Shown piece by piece: positions 36,801-48,800 of a stretch of 62,000 nucleotides of DNA (the first letter of the stretch is position 1; every line of letters starts with the position of its first letter). The notes beneath the pieces were generated by a model. The model was not told where the DNA came from and ran no database searches. It worked only from the letters and a program-made list of their open reading frames with translations. This stretch comes from Zygnema cylindricum (taxonomy: Eukaryota; Streptophyta; Zygnematophyceae; Zygnematales; Zygnemataceae): NCBI GenBank assembly GCA_037447655.1, contig JBBHKE010000089.1:40679-102678 (forward strand), read 5' to 3'. A program made the translations under genes and the position numbers.

Positions 36801-39800
36801 GTTGAAAACAGCAGAATTAGGTTCCCCTTCAAAGTCCAGAACTTTAAAACAGGCAGGACTCAGCAATTGTCAACTTATCAGTTGGAACCTTTCACAAGGA
36901 GCCCCACAAGTAAAAAAAAAAAAAAAAGACTTTGTGAGGACTTTGTGTCAGTGGTACCGTGCTATGTACTTCTCAAACATCTATGGCTAACATTCAGACC
37001 ATCGGCTAGAAAAGCTGTTTTTCAAACTATTGCAAAGAGAACAAACACACCATTGACCATCAATTGATTCCATACTTACTGCTCATCAGTTACAAAGCGT
37101 CATTCAATTTCTGCCAGAAAACCTAAACTTTCCGGACGAAAGACTTCCCTGTGCTTGTATCTCAGAAGTATTCTCCCCCCTTATCTCAGAACAAAAAGAA
37201 CTTACACCAAAGCAGCTCCAGAATTGCCAAGCTTTGACACACTTCCTTTTCCGTAGGTATTATTGATATCCGCCATGACACTCTCCAGAGCAAGATCCTG
37301 CAGTCAGTCCCAAGGCCAAAAACAGCCTCACGTCAAAAAACAAAATCCTCCTTATTACTGCCTCCATATTTTGGCCTCCATATTACGAAGACCTCCATAT
37401 GTCTGTGCAATATTGCTTTGCCTAACATTGGCAAAATACTAGAACCTTTCAAGTTTCGCTTTGATACACCTTCCAAGAAAGTCGGTACACCGTGTATCGA
37501 TATTAGTGTTAAGACATAAAAGTACGAGGACTGTTTTGGTGTTGATATAGCTATTTCCTGTCCAAATGACATGAAAAATTGTGAGCCGCAACAAGAATTA
37601 GCGTTGAAAAAAGACAATTGGATTTAGGCAAAAAACCAGAACAGAAATAGGTCAAAAACTGCTAATAGACGGTGGAGTGACCATCCGGGGATTGCCCTCA
37701 TACTGCTACTTCACCGGATTTGTAACCCCTTCGCTCCTCCCTCATGTGAACAGTGTGGAAACGCCACTTGACAACTTCGTCTGCAATGATGTCAGGCCAT
37801 AATAATGACAGAAAACGATATCTCCCTTGCCCTCCCCCTCCCCCTCCCCCTCCCCTCCCCTCCCCTCCCCCTGCCCCTCTTCTCCCTTCCATCCCCCCCT
37901 CTTCTCCCTTCCATCCCCCCCCCCTTCCCCCTCCGCCCCTCCCCCTCTCCCTCTCCATCCCCCCCCCCTCTCTTCCTCTCCCTCTCCTTTTCGCTCTCCC
38001 TCTCCCTTTCCCTCTCCTTCTCCCCCCCCTTTCCATACTAAACGCGAAATTAGAATGCATGATACTAATAAGGTGTACGGAGACGCGGCAATTGTAAGTG
38101 TTACTAATACTATTTTATTACTTTCGGCCAAAAAAAGGGCAGATTAAAAAAAGAAAAGTGCGAAAAAAAAAAAATCGGCCGAAAAAAGTTGGGACCAAAT
38201 TAGCATTATCAACTTCAATAGCGATGGGTGGTGTACCAATGACTACCATTGAATACCATTGTCGTTTTTTAATTCGTCCTAAATGTGAAGTACACTTTAA
38301 ACAAACGCACCGTCTATGCTCCTCAATAAAGAAGTCCACAATGCTTATCCGCCATTGAGCTCAATGCTTACTGCTGTTCTTCACTTCAATACTTGTGTGA
38401 CATCGTACCAACAAACTGAGGCTTTCTTAAGCAACTTCAGACGTATAATTTTATTTATTTCCAATGTTTCAGACGTATACTTTTATTTATTTCCAATGTA
38501 AGTGCATCGAGAAAAATTGAGCATAATTCATTAAATGGCATTCAGGTTTAAAACATGTTATTGAGATTCTAACACTCATGTGGTTCCACAAAAACATGTT
38601 TCTCCCGTATAATACTAAACAAATTAGAAGTACTTCCTCAAACTATTTTGTTCTTCGTTGCCTTAGAGAAGTCTTACTGGATTTTGCCGGATCATTCCCC
38701 TTTCCACTCCAACCCATTTCAAATCTTTTCTTATTCAGATGTTGCAACATTCACTCTAAATATATTCAACCGCAAAAAATCTGAGCATAACTACTATGCC
38801 TTTCATTTAAAAATAAGGGATTTCAAAGTTCAAAACACTTAATGGAGGCAGCAATATGCCCATTGTTGCTATTTATGCAAGCCTGTTAGCCAATCCCATA
38901 GTCATGAGAAGAAGAACATCGCTCCCTAAGTCCCAATAATATTCCAATCCATCAAAGATTGAACAGAGAGCTTTTAGTTTTCTAAGAGGGTTCAAGTTGC
39001 CATCCTTAATGATAACTAAAGTTCAAATGAAACGTTCATACCGCGGTACGGGATTCATCGTAATTAGTCTGAAAAGATAATTAAAAAAGACTTGCAACAA
39101 CCAAGTACTGAAAAAGAAAACCCACATAGATGTTGGTAGGATACGATACACATTTTTTGCTAGGTTGAAAAGCTACACCTGACATCGTTATTAGAGTTGG
39201 TAAATTATTAGCGTTAAAGCTGATTTGGTATCACCTACACTAACTTATGCTGTTCATGTGGCTCATTACAGGCCACTTAACTAAATAGTGCTATTAGCGT
39301 TAAATTATGGTTTTGGGTCCAAAAGAAAAAAAGTACTCAGATTAGAGTTATCAACTCTACTAGTGATGGACAGTGTACTATACCGACCTGTATATCATTC
39401 AACATTAATTTATTTGCGGGAGTCAAAACTGGGTTCACAAAGAGTGGTTAACTTTTATCACGACAGAGCTTTACACATCCTCGAACTGCACGTTTCTTGA
39501 GCAAACTACAACTCAAATTTTACACAATATCCTTCAATACAAGTAATCCTGACTGAACACAAATATGAATGAAAACTCGCATAGCTATACGCTTATACGT
39601 GTGCGAATACGGGCTGTGAACGAAGGCCAAACCTTCACATGACGAGATATTTTGGTCCACAATAACTTGTGTACATGCGTACATTGATGCAGCACCACTA
39701 CTGACTATGTCACTAATTTAATGGCTCCTCGTTACACAACCCATACTACACTATCCATTTGCTACAATCCAACCAAATTAAGAACGGCGACATTAGTCAC

Positions 39801-40390
39801 TTTCAGCTCTAGTAATCCAATACACTCGGTTCTCGCTTTAACATTGAACAAATGTAAGCCATATCCACTTTCAGTTTCGCCGAAATAATACCTAGAATGT
39901 TAAATGCTTAAGCACTAAAAGCTGACTCACTTGCATATAGGACTCTCACTCTCACCCTACACATCTTCCCCTACGCATCTCCTGTAGTGTTGTCTTTAAG
40001 TAAAAAGGCCTGTTTTTAACAAATAGGAAATGTGTTTAAGAAAAAAAAAATCTTCTCATTGAGCTCACGCACCCTACTAGTAGTTGCATCATCACCAAGT
40101 CCATCCGACGAATGGCCGCCCAAACTCCTTCTTGCCGCCCTAATAATCAGACACTTCTGCGCACCAATGCCGGCTTTCCCTGCTTTAGAGCCTGCCACGT
40201 GTCGCCAGGTGACTGGTGTTACATTATTAGCAGGAAAGACGCTCCCCCAGCCTGCAGCCGCACCAGACTTCAGTTCCTTCCTGTTTAGGGTTTTGAGACC
40301 TGCCGCCAACTGCACCGACTGCGACTCTCCAGGAAGGAAACTGAAACTGCAACAGTTGGAAGCTACCGGCCTTAGCAGGGATGACTTCAT
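24818..40390 (-). CDS. RECA: organelle-targeted RecA recombinase, 13 exons, exons 2-7 duplicated
   Basis: Plant nuclear genes of this class encode bacterial-type RecA for chloroplast or mitochondrial DNA repair: ATP-dependent strand exchange in the organelle. Exons (minus strand): 1, 40390-40073; 2-7 twice, 37297-34328 and 31961-28992; 8, 27905-27801; 9, 27497-27447; 10, 26748-26686; 11, 26254-26178; 12, 25872-25800; 13, 24940-24818. All phases agree. Visible motifs are the Walker A box GPESSGKT (exon 4), LLIDAEHAF (5), [10 protein letters not shown] (6), FINQIRYK (7), [13 protein letters not shown] (8), [16 protein letters not shown] (10), KGAWYSYND (11), RLGQGRDK (11/12) and an acidic C-terminus ending VLDID. 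Exon 1 encodes a Ser/Ala/Arg-rich presumed transit peptide. With one core the product is about 460 residues, close to plant RecA. With both cores it is about 651. Which organelle it enters is not decidable here. Confidence 0.92.
25321..25760. repeat. TATATATG octamer microsatellite in RECA intron 12
   Basis: A pure TATATATG array spans about 25537-25687 (roughly 19 units). It is flanked by TGTGTATA-type and GTGTGTAT-type variants. It lies between RECA exon 12 (25800) and exon 13 (24940). The long ORFs over it on both strands are repeat artefacts. Confidence 0.95.
28309..32520 (-). repeat. RECA: RECA duplicated block, copy 1 (distal)
   Basis: It contains exons 2 (31961-31870), 3 (31366-31291), 4 (30943-30881), 5 (30713-30584), 6 (29580-29495) and 7 (29117-28992). 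The left edge falls in intron 7 and the right edge in what was intron 1. Only this copy is followed by exons 8-13 without an intervening block, and only copy 2 is preceded directly by exon 1. The duplication is therefore internal to one gene. It did not produce two separate genes. Confidence 0.95.
32521..33644. repeat. GGGAGA-rich minisatellite between the two RECA blocks
   Basis: The module GGCTGGCACCACCAGGATGC followed by GCCAGCTGGG recurs at about 32703, 32923, 33058, 33178 and 33293, with a degenerate copy at 33380. Units of roughly 110-220 bp are filled by GGGAGAGAG sequence. The module has inverted ends (CTGGC...GCCAG). From 33480 the DNA is nearly pure G/A. No gene is present. Confidence 0.85.
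33645..37856 (-). repeat. RECA: RECA duplicated block, copy 2 (promoter-proximal)
   Basis: This 4.2-kb block is the direct copy of 28309-32520, displaced by 5336 bp. It contains exons 2 (37297-37206), 3 (36702-36627), 4 (36279-36217), 5 (36049-35920), 6 (34916-34831) and 7 (34453-34328), all open. I noted only three substitutions against copy 1: 33863 G for A, 33985 A for C, and 34492 A for T, which is coding and turns Ile to Phe only in a non-exon frame. The left edge is a T-run, the right edge a CCCCTCC tract. Confidence 0.95.
37857..38035. repeat. polypyrimidine tract at right edge of RECA copy 2
   Basis: Almost pure C/T with CCCTCTCC units and runs of up to nine C. It lies where the duplicated block ends and is the complement-type partner of the purine tract at 32730-33590. 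Confidence 0.9.
38036..40072. other. remainder of RECA intron 1
   Basis: No exon is seen. It carries diverged pieces of the dispersed repeat described at 44450 (around 38150-38260 and 39180-39400: GGCCGAAAAAAG, ATTAGCGTTAAA, CTACTAGTGATGGACAGTG). Confidence 0.5.
40073..40390 (-). CDS. RECA: RECA exon 1 (transit peptide)
   Basis: The 106-codon segment starts [18 protein letters not shown]. It is rich in Ser, Ala and Arg, has few acids at the start and ends DDATTSR before a GTGCGT donor. That donor ends in phase 0, as exon 2 requires. A nearby GTGAGC is in the wrong phase. I link it to RECA from strand, position, phase and transit-peptide-like composition. There is no sequence homology to prove it. 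Confidence 0.65.
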
Positions 40391-40745
40391 TTCCTACAAG
40401 AATAAAATAATTACTAATCTGTTTTTTTTTTTTTTCTTATGTCATAGTGTTTTACTGTTTTATTGTATATGTCTGCTTCGGTTTGCATTGGGCATACATT
40501 TCATATTCATCAAGACACTCATGTGAAGAATGAAGGTTTAATTTGAAACCCAGGAGCCGGACGTCTAATTGTCGGATCATACTTGGCAGATCCAGTTTTC
40601 CCACTTGCATTTTCTGGTCATCGTGAAAGAATCTAATGCCGTACATTTTCTGTACGAATAAAATCCGTTATCTGTACACGTCGTCGTGAAAACTTTTTCG
40701 ATTTGCAGTCTGCTTCAGCTCAACATGTAAAGCAGTCAATTTAAT
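40391..40745. promoter_or_regulatory. presumed RECA upstream region
   Basis: This is the only DNA between the RECA start codon and the MITE at 40746, so the promoter is expected here or further right. A T-run lies at 40425. No TATA box is convincing. Confidence 0.3.
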
Positions 40746-41311
40746 AGTGTTGTGATCCGTAACCTCAAGCTGTTTTGGGACCTACCAATAATCAATATAA
40801 CGCGTCGATAATCGGTAAGGAAATTATCGTAATGATTCCCCGCTATACTGGCCGGATATGGTAACAAAAACATATCGCAACGGTTGAGATGGCGTTAAAC
40901 GATTTTTGTACATGGTTCATATTAGTGTTCTGTATCGGTATGTTCTTGCCAATATCTGATATAAGATTTCTTGACCTACGCGATAAATTCCCAATATATC
41001 GCGATGTTTTAACGATAATTATTGGGCCGATAACTATCGAGGATAACTCTGTACTCTTGTATGCAATGGAATGTGAAAAAAAAAAAAAATGCGCCCACCC
41101 CGTCGCAACATTTACGTACTCATTTCGTACTACAGTGTACTTCTGTACCATAATCCCGTACTATATGTACAGACCAGCCCCCCAACCGATAATTATCGGC
41201 GATAATTTATGTTGGTTCCGAAGCGATATATCAAGACCTCCCACAGTTCAATAACCGATAATTATCGTTATCGGTTTTATCGCGATGAGTATTTGCTCGA
41301 TACACAACACT
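40746..41311. mobile_element. 566-bp MITE with AGTGTTGTG ends
   Basis: Terminal inverted repeats AGTGTTGTG and CACAACACT are flanked by an AAT direct repeat on each side. That is compatible with the 3-bp duplications of PIF/Harbinger-type MITEs. The interior is full of CGATAATTATCG-type palindromes and ATCGCGAT. A related copy begins at about 44834. Confidence 0.7.
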
Positions 41312-43940
41312 AATTTTTATGTATCCGTGCCCGTTCCACATGATGAGGTTAGAAATTAAATTTCTAATGATCGAAAGAGAGAAGCCAATTGAATGCTCCA
41401 AAATAATAAAGCACCATCCTTACAAACAAAATGTATACTAAATAGAAAATAACTCTCTACTTCAAATCTAGTTTTTCATTGTGTTGTTTTACTCGGCATG
41501 GTTACCAAAAAGAAAAAAAACCCTTAAAACCCACACATCGATACCATGTATACCCCACAAATCAAGATTAACACGTAAAAATAGGCCAAAATATATATAT
41601 CTCTTTGTAAAAGAAATGGTACGTCTATACGCAAACACAAAGTTGTACAATTTTTAATGTAATAGTACTTTTAAAAAGTCAAAAAGTATTCGTATTTTTT
41701 TGCAAAAGTTTTCGTTTATACTTTTAGATATTGCATAATGTTATATGTTATACAATGTTAGGGAAAAATCTTATATATATACCCTTCGATGATAACAAAT
41801 TTACCAATCTCGAAGCAATACATAACATTCATTTACTGCTCGATAATTGATCATATTCGTTATGGGAACTATCGTGGAGGGAAATTTACAATTTACGACA
41901 ATACTATTTAGTAATCATAACTCTTCATAAATAAGTTTATTGGTCTAACAAACACAACATTCAAATCAAAACACTATAAATAGAAGGATATTAAAAAAAT
42001 ATAGATTTACGACTCTAACTGACAATGTTTCTCCAAAGTGAACTAGTTTATATAGGAAAGCGTTTAATAAACCCGCCACCTTATCTTTTTTTTAACTTTT
42101 CCATTGTAAAGTAATTATTCTATTATGTAGTATACTTGTTAACATCTCCATCGATAAGTTTGTTAGAATGAAGGTTAAATTGCACAAATTATGAAGACAT
42201 GTATTGCCCACAATTATGTATACCCAATTTGTGTCGCAATGTGAGTTACAAGTGACCGTGGACAGATGATGTGCATGACTTCATCAATCACTTTCACAAA
42301 TTGTTTTGTCTATAATATGTAAATGCATTTGTTCCTCTCGATTTACCACTTTCTATTGATGGTACACCACCAATTGATGTGGAATGTATTTATTCCATCT
42401 AGTTGGTATTATTGAATATGTCGATTTCCTCGAGACAAAAAACTTTATTCTCATCCTCACTCTTTTCATCTACGTTTGAATCCTTATCACGCCCATATAG
42501 TCTCCTTAGGCCGTTAAACAATTGTTTTTGTTGAAAACCGAACACAAACTTACTCAAAAGCTTTTGTGGTAAGAAAAGGGTGTGACGTTAAGGGAGTTTG
42601 AAATTTTTTGGTGGACTAATCACATTATTTGTTTAGTATTAAAGAGATTGACGATGAACTCGCGGGACATTGTAGAAGCCATAGTATTGCACTGTTGTTC
42701 CGAAACTAGAGCATGCCTAAAGCTTTATTCCCATTTCGTCCAATTCACCATTTTTTTTATATATATATATTTTTTTGGTGGTGGTGGTGGTGGTGGTGGT
42801 GGTTTTCCCTTTCAGATTTGTTTTTTTTTAATCACATCTCATGCTCATTATGGATATAAACTCATTGTAGATAAGGGCACAACATTAGGCACGACAAGTA
42901 CCACAATTTACATTCAACTAAGCGAAAACGTCATGTAAGTCACAACTATGGCAAGAGAGAGAACGAATCATTATATTTAACCGAAAATTTTCACCACATA
43001 CAATTCCTCACTCTCTTTTTTACACGCTCCCTATATTTTAATCTAACACCAAAAACATGACTAGATTTACAAATGCAAAACTACTCAATTGGTTAAAATG
43101 AGACCCAACACTTTCTAACGCGGCCCGACCAAAATATCAGTAAATTGCGCCACTTGTCCATAAAGGTAAACAATCGATTAAAAAACTACATTAAAGACCT
43201 GTCATACAAATAATATAAAGTACAACCTGGAGTAAACAAAATGGCCTAACTCCAATGCAAACCCGAAATATAGTTTCCGGTCTGAAACATCGTCAATATC
43301 GTAGACGGTCGATTTCACAATGTTTCTCAATAAATGATAAACTGGATTGTGTGCTAAATTAGCACGCGATGGACATTGAAGCTTTTACTCATATGATTGC
43401 AAATATCATACATATTAACAAATACATAAAGGTTTTTTTTTATTAATTATTATTATTTATATTTATTAAGTGTAAGTAAAAATAGCCTTTTACCTAAGAT
43501 GTAATTGCAACCGACGCTTTCCAAACATTGAACGATATCGTATTTTTATACCTAACCATTTTAAATCAAAACCTACATTTTTAACCCAAAACATGAAAGA
43601 GTAATACATCCAACGAAACAACACAAGTGATAATCGCGGTGTAAGACTATTTTAACGACAAGTTAAACTTCATCATTGTTTTAAATTCAAATATTACGAC
43701 AACCATTGGAAAAACCACGTTTGATCTATAATCGTTGAAACGTTTGAAACATTTGCCCCTCAACAAGAAAAACACTGTTTTGCGTAAGGGGCAATTTTTT
43801 ATCTGGATAAATTCGATTCCCGATTTACGGAATATTGAACCTTAAATTTCCCGATTGGTCCTTGCAAGACCAACAAAATTTAGAACGACATATTTGGTGG
43901 AAGGTAGGCCCTATTTAGATCTTGTAACGAATTACATCAT
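41312..43940. other. AT-rich intergenic stretch
   Basis: I see no gene. A short TGG-repeat (42776-42802) follows a TATATA run. The open frame across it (42582-42938) lacks any recognisable feature. Confidence 0.5.
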
Positions 43941-44050
43941 GTATAGGTATTAGTGTTAATGTTTTTTCCTCAACTTAAAACATCTTTCTCTGCACACACA
44001 TGTCCGATTATTTGTGAGAGACTGCCAATCGGAAGGTGAGAATCTTACCT
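43940..44050. repeat. dispersed repeat, module 1
   Basis: It shares AAAACATCTTTCTC, TCCGATTA and GGAAGGTGAGAATC with 47745-47945 and 61060-61230, and with a partial copy at 45520-45600. It is non-coding. Confidence 0.6.
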
Positions 44051-44189
44051 TTTAATTGCAACCGTGGGATGAACAATCTGACACTATATAAAGGGAAAAA
44101 ATGTTTTCATTTAGAAAAAAACATCAGCTATATTAGCAACACACAATGTAACGTACAGAAAAACATACGGAAGCCATCCCCTCGCCCCC

Positions 44190-44255
44190 TCCCCCCCCCC
44201 CGTTCCCCCGTCGGGCGGGGAGCCCAACCGTGGGGGGGGGGGGGGGGGGGCTTTT
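44190..44255. repeat. C-run / G-run cluster
   Basis: CCCCTCCCCCCCCCCC is followed about 25 bases later by a G-run of 18. The two could pair as a hairpin, and the G-run alone could form a quadruplex. Homopolymer length may be an assembly estimate. Confidence 0.8.
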
Positions 44256-44449
44256 TTTATTTTTTTTGGGCAACCCAATGTACGGAGGTATTGCGATCGT
44301 TATTGACCAAATAATTGACCGTGATCGTTATTCCATAGCGATACTTACCTTCTCATTATTTCAAATTGATATATGATTGTGGATAGATAAAATTAACACA
44401 TATTGAATATCTGGAAGAGGCTATTGATACACAGGCTACCGGCTCGTCG

Positions 44450-44830
44450 TTATTAGTGTTAATAACACTAGTACGGTCGCGACTCTTTTTGACCAGAAAA
44501 TCGGAAAAAATAGAGTTAACAACATTATTTAAGGAGGTGGACAACAATCTGCCATGTCTCTTTGCACTAAATTAGTATTGTTAATTATAATTTCGCATTA
44601 ACACTAATAAATAAGTAGCGATAATAACGATGAGCGATGTACTACTGTACATTGCTCATCGTTGTTAGTGTTGATAATACTAGTACGACCGCTACTTTTT
44701 TTGGCCAAAAATCATAAAATAGACTAAACAACATTATTTAAGGACGCGGACTACAATATGCCACGTCTCCTTGTTAATTATAATTTCGCATTAACACTAA
44801 TGAATCTTTAACACTAATAACGATTAGTGG
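44450..44830. repeat. dispersed repeat, module 2, two adjacent copies
   Basis: Copies at about 44450-44620 and 44655-44830 share GTTATTAGTGTTAATAACACT, GACCGCTACTTTTTTTGGCC, CATTATTTAAGGA, TGCCACGTCTC and ATTTCGCATTAACACTAAT. Other copies are at 54805-54995 (reverse), 58555-58715 and 61245-61425. Confidence 0.7.
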
Positions 44831-44833
44831 TGT

Positions 44834-45115
44834 AGTGTTGTGTACTGGGTAAAAACTTGTCGCGATAAATTCGACGTTTGATGTAACTCAATGATTTGAT
44901 GTATTTGAGAGGGCTTGATATATCGCTCCGCGACCAACAAAAATTATAGCTCTATATCTGGTAGGAAGGTAGGTGTCCGTACGGAAATATTGTACGGAAT
45001 ATATTGCGTTAATTGTATGGAATCTCTAAATATCGTGATATAAATATATCAGCATATGGATTCTATATATCGTAGAATATCGCAATATCGAGATTCTCGG
45101 TGTATCAAATCGATT
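44834..45115. mobile_element. second copy of the AGTGTTGTG MITE (diverged)
   Basis: It opens AGTGTTGTGTACTGGG and continues with TCGCGATAAA, matching the reverse complement of the right end of the 40746-41311 element. It is rich in ATATCG/CGATAT. The right end is not defined. Confidence 0.45.
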
Positions 45116-45868
45116 TTCGGGTAACTAGAATAAGTACATTCGAGTAGCGGGGTCCTCGATACACAAACAGCACCAAAACATGTCCGTTAATATTTACTGT
45201 TTCAACCCAACGTCGTGTGGTGCTACTACAGTGATCACCAGCGGCACTGCCGCCCGGCCGTTCCATGCTGCCGTGTCGGCGGCCGTCAATCGGAACAGCC
45301 TGCTTCGCCAACCGTCCGCCAGCAGCCAGCGAATCTGTATTTGCCACGTGACAGAATTCACTTCGCCTCGCCAAGTGTACGTCTGCCATCGCATTCTAAA
45401 ATTCCTGCCGTCCCGCAAAACCAGCGTTTTCCAATTCGCCGCGATTCGCGCTAATCTTTTCTCGGCCGTTAAACACTTAAACTCCTTCGTCTCTGTATAG
45501 TGTGCTGTACTGTACTGTAGCGTACACTTGTCGGATTTATAATCCGACGGCTGCGATGGACAGGTGAGATCCCTACCTCTCATTGGTGGTCTCGAAATGA
45601 GATAAACACACGTTTCACACGAACGAAATGCTGACGTGGCGGGAAATACCGTCGACGCTGGTAGAGTCGTCGCCATTTCCGTTCGCTTTTTCCCCACTCC
45701 AATTCTCTCCAGTCTTTCCTTTCTCCCTGCACTCCTCTCCACTCCTCTCCTCCCCTCTCTTCTCCTCCCGCCTTCCCCTCCCCTCCGCTCCCTTCCCTTC
45801 CACTCCTTGCCCCTCCCACCCCTCCCTTCCCCTCCCCCCAACTAATTTCATCCACATAACCTTCCCAA
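45116..45868 (+). promoter_or_regulatory. upstream region of the glycerol-3-phosphate dehydrogenase gene
   Basis: The stretch is GC-richer and CpG-dense at 45180-45450, followed by a pyrimidine-rich leader (45700-45840). Minus-strand open frames here look like composition artefacts. A partial module-1 repeat lies at 45520-45600. No specific promoter box was proven. Confidence 0.35.
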
Positions 45869-48800
45869 ATGGCTGTATCTCCTCTCCCTTCTTCCCAGCC
45901 TTCTCCCGCCCCACCTGCCGGTCTCCGCCCGCCTCTCTCCGCTCCTCCCTCTCCTCCTCCCCCCCCCGTCACGTCCCACGTGGACGCCGAGAGGCGGCTG
46001 GACGCTCTCCGGAAGCTTCTCGGAAAGGCCCCCGGCGACCCTCTGCGGATCGTGGGCGTGGGGGCGGGAGCCTGGGGGAGTGTTTTTGTCGCCATGCTGC
46101 AGGTGGGGGGGAGGGAGAGGGAGAGGGAAGTGGAGAGGAGAGGGAGGGGGAGGGAGTGGAGGGAGGGAGAGGGAGAGGGAAGTGGAGAGGAGAGGGAGGG
46201 GGAGGGAGTGGAGGGAGGGAGAGGGAGAGGGAGGGAAAGGGCGAAGGAAAGAGGCTCGAGGGGGAGATTGTGAAGAAAAGCGAGTGAAAGGAGTACGGAA
46301 GAAGAGAGGGGGATTGGGGAGGGAGGGAGAGATGGATGGGGAGACAGGGAAGAGAAGAAGAGGGGCAGAGGGAGAACGCATGGAGGGGAAAGAAAATTTC
46401 ACTTTGGTTTCTTTGTTTTCGAAAAAGCCAATGTGAAGCGAAGCTCCCATGGCAACACTAATAAGGGTTGTACTTTTTTTAAACAAGTGGTCTTTGTGGG
46501 CTCACTTGTACGGATTTAGAGCTATGGAGCCAGGTACCATGGGAAGTGGGACAATGGAGGGGTGCAGGGAAACAATAGGTAGGGGGAACAATGGGGAACA
46601 TTGGTGTCGTTGGTGGATTATTTTTGGCAGTATCGTAAAAGTCAAAGCACACGGTAGAGTGTCGCGTAGTGCGGTGCATTGAGGAAAAACAGGTAGTGCG
46701 GTGTGGAAAGATAATTAGTGTAGTGTGGGAGGGGAGGGGAGGGGAGGGGGGAGAGGAGGAATAGGGTGAGTGGGAGATTTTTGGGAATCTCCCTCCAATT
46801 CCATTTTTTACTCACCATCAAGTAAAAATGGCCACCCAGGATTGGCAGAAACCCTGTTTTTCCCATAATACTTTCCCACTGGTTTCCTCCTTTGCCCCTT
46901 TTTACCCACTCTTCTAGCTCCCATTAAACCCCATTGTTTGCCATGCCTCCCATTCTTGTCCCTTTATCTATGTGTCAGTTACAAACTCATCTACTACCAT
47001 TTTCCCACCTGTTACTGTTCAATCAACCTCCTTCCCTCTCTCCCTTCCTCTCTCCCTTCCCTCCCCTCCCCTTTTCTCCCCTTCCCTCCCCTTCCCTCCC
47101 CTCCACTCCCTTTCCGTATTTTGTCCCAACTCACCTCCCTACTACCCCTTGTCATCCTCTCATATCACTTATCCTCTCTCCTCTATTTCCTGTCTTGTCC
47201 CCTCCAACTTTTCCCCTCAATTCTCTCCACCTTTCACCCCAACTCCCCCACTTCCTCCCCTATCTCCCGTGCCCTATCACAGCCTTTTAACTTTCCACCA
47301 TCACGCCCCCCTCTCTATATCTCCTCACACTCGCCCCCCCTCTCAATTCCCTGCCACCATTCACCTAGTATTTCCCTTCAAATTATTCTCCTCCGCTCCT
47401 CTCTCTCTCCATCTCCCCCCACCTCTCCCCCTCCCCCNNNNNNNNNNCCTTGTAGACCACACATTTGACTAGCTTAGAGAGAGATACCTGACTTTATACT
47501 TTCCCTCCCCTCGTCTCTCATATCAGTACTTTATTTTTTAAGTCAATTTTGAGTTCCTTAATTTAAGTAAGTCATTTACATATACTTCTATATAGACTCC
47601 GTTGTCCCTAATATATTCTGCCTATTTTATGTATATCATCAATAATTGTTGATTCAGTACATTTTTTTATTTTTTATGCCCAAGAATGATCTGTACCAAG
47701 TCCACATATTCTAACTCAGTTAGACTCTGAGCTACACCGTGTTTCACTATTAGTGTTGATATTTTTTTGCCGTTTAAAACATCTTTTCTCCGTAAACACT
47801 TGCTGGATCGTTAATCCGACGGTTGTGATGGAAAGGCAAGATTCTCACCTTCCTATTGGCAGTTTCCAATCAAAACTTGGACAAGTGTTCACGAAGAAAA
47901 GATGGTTTAAGTGGCGAAAAAAAGAAACACTAATTTTGATATATGGTGTACTTTCAAGTTCCATTGTCTAGGGGCCTTTTTCAGTCCATAGAGAGAGATT
48001 CGATCAGTTTACACACCAGATGTTCCTTACCTTTTCCCTCAAAGCCTTCTGGCTCCCTCATGTAAATCTCTTTCTCCAGTTTTCCATTTAAGAAGGTCGC
48101 CTCCACATCTACCTGATGAACTTCCATATTTTCCGTTGGGGCTATTCTTAACAGTATTCCTACAGAGGGGAGTCTTACAATCAGATGAAAGGTTTTTTCA
48201 TATTCCCTCTTTCTGTGTGTATCCCCTTTGTGAGTAACTTAGCTTTATACCTCTCAAAGGTATTGTCTGGATTTAGTTTCACTTGAACACCCTCTTAAAC
48301 CAAATTGGTTTCATCTATTTGAGCTTTCATTATGGATGTCATTTCATTAATCACAACCTCTCTCAATCAATCATTTTCCTTTGATTCTAATGCCTCTCTC
48401 AAGGTTAATGGCTCATTAGACTGAACTGGGAAGGAATATTCTAAATTTCCTTCTTTGTTCCTGGAACTTGTCCTTTTCTTTTCTACCCAAAAAGCTGAGA
48501 CTGGAAAAGAAGGATGTGTTTCTAATCTGCCCTTCTCTTTTATTACAGGTTCATCTCTATTATCTAACAATTTATGGTACATCTGATACTGCTTCTCCTA
48601 TCACTGGTTCTATAGAGTCTCATTACACTGACTCTAATTCTGAATATTAGTTATTCGTTCTGTTTCTGATTCTAATTCTAATAGTATAAAATCATTATGT
48701 TTTTTTTCACCTAGCCTATCATATGCGCTGAACATGTCTATGATTCTCCCTTCATTAAATCAGGTTTACAACAGTTCTAACACCCCTTTTCTTGAGACGG

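Noticed and set aside
28309-37856. Two complete tandem RECA genes
   Set aside because: Copy 2 lacks exons 8-13 and copy 1 lacks exon 1, so neither is complete alone. The arrangement is an internal duplication.
45194-45841. 215-codon minus-strand ORF upstream of GPDH
   Set aside because: Half is purine-tract translation (GGEGRGGRGK) and the rest has no recognisable motif. It overlaps the probable GPDH promoter.
46080-46436. Gly/Arg/Glu-rich open frames on the plus strand
   Set aside because: They are GGGAGA simple sequence inside GPDH intron 1, just after a good donor. No protein family is implied.
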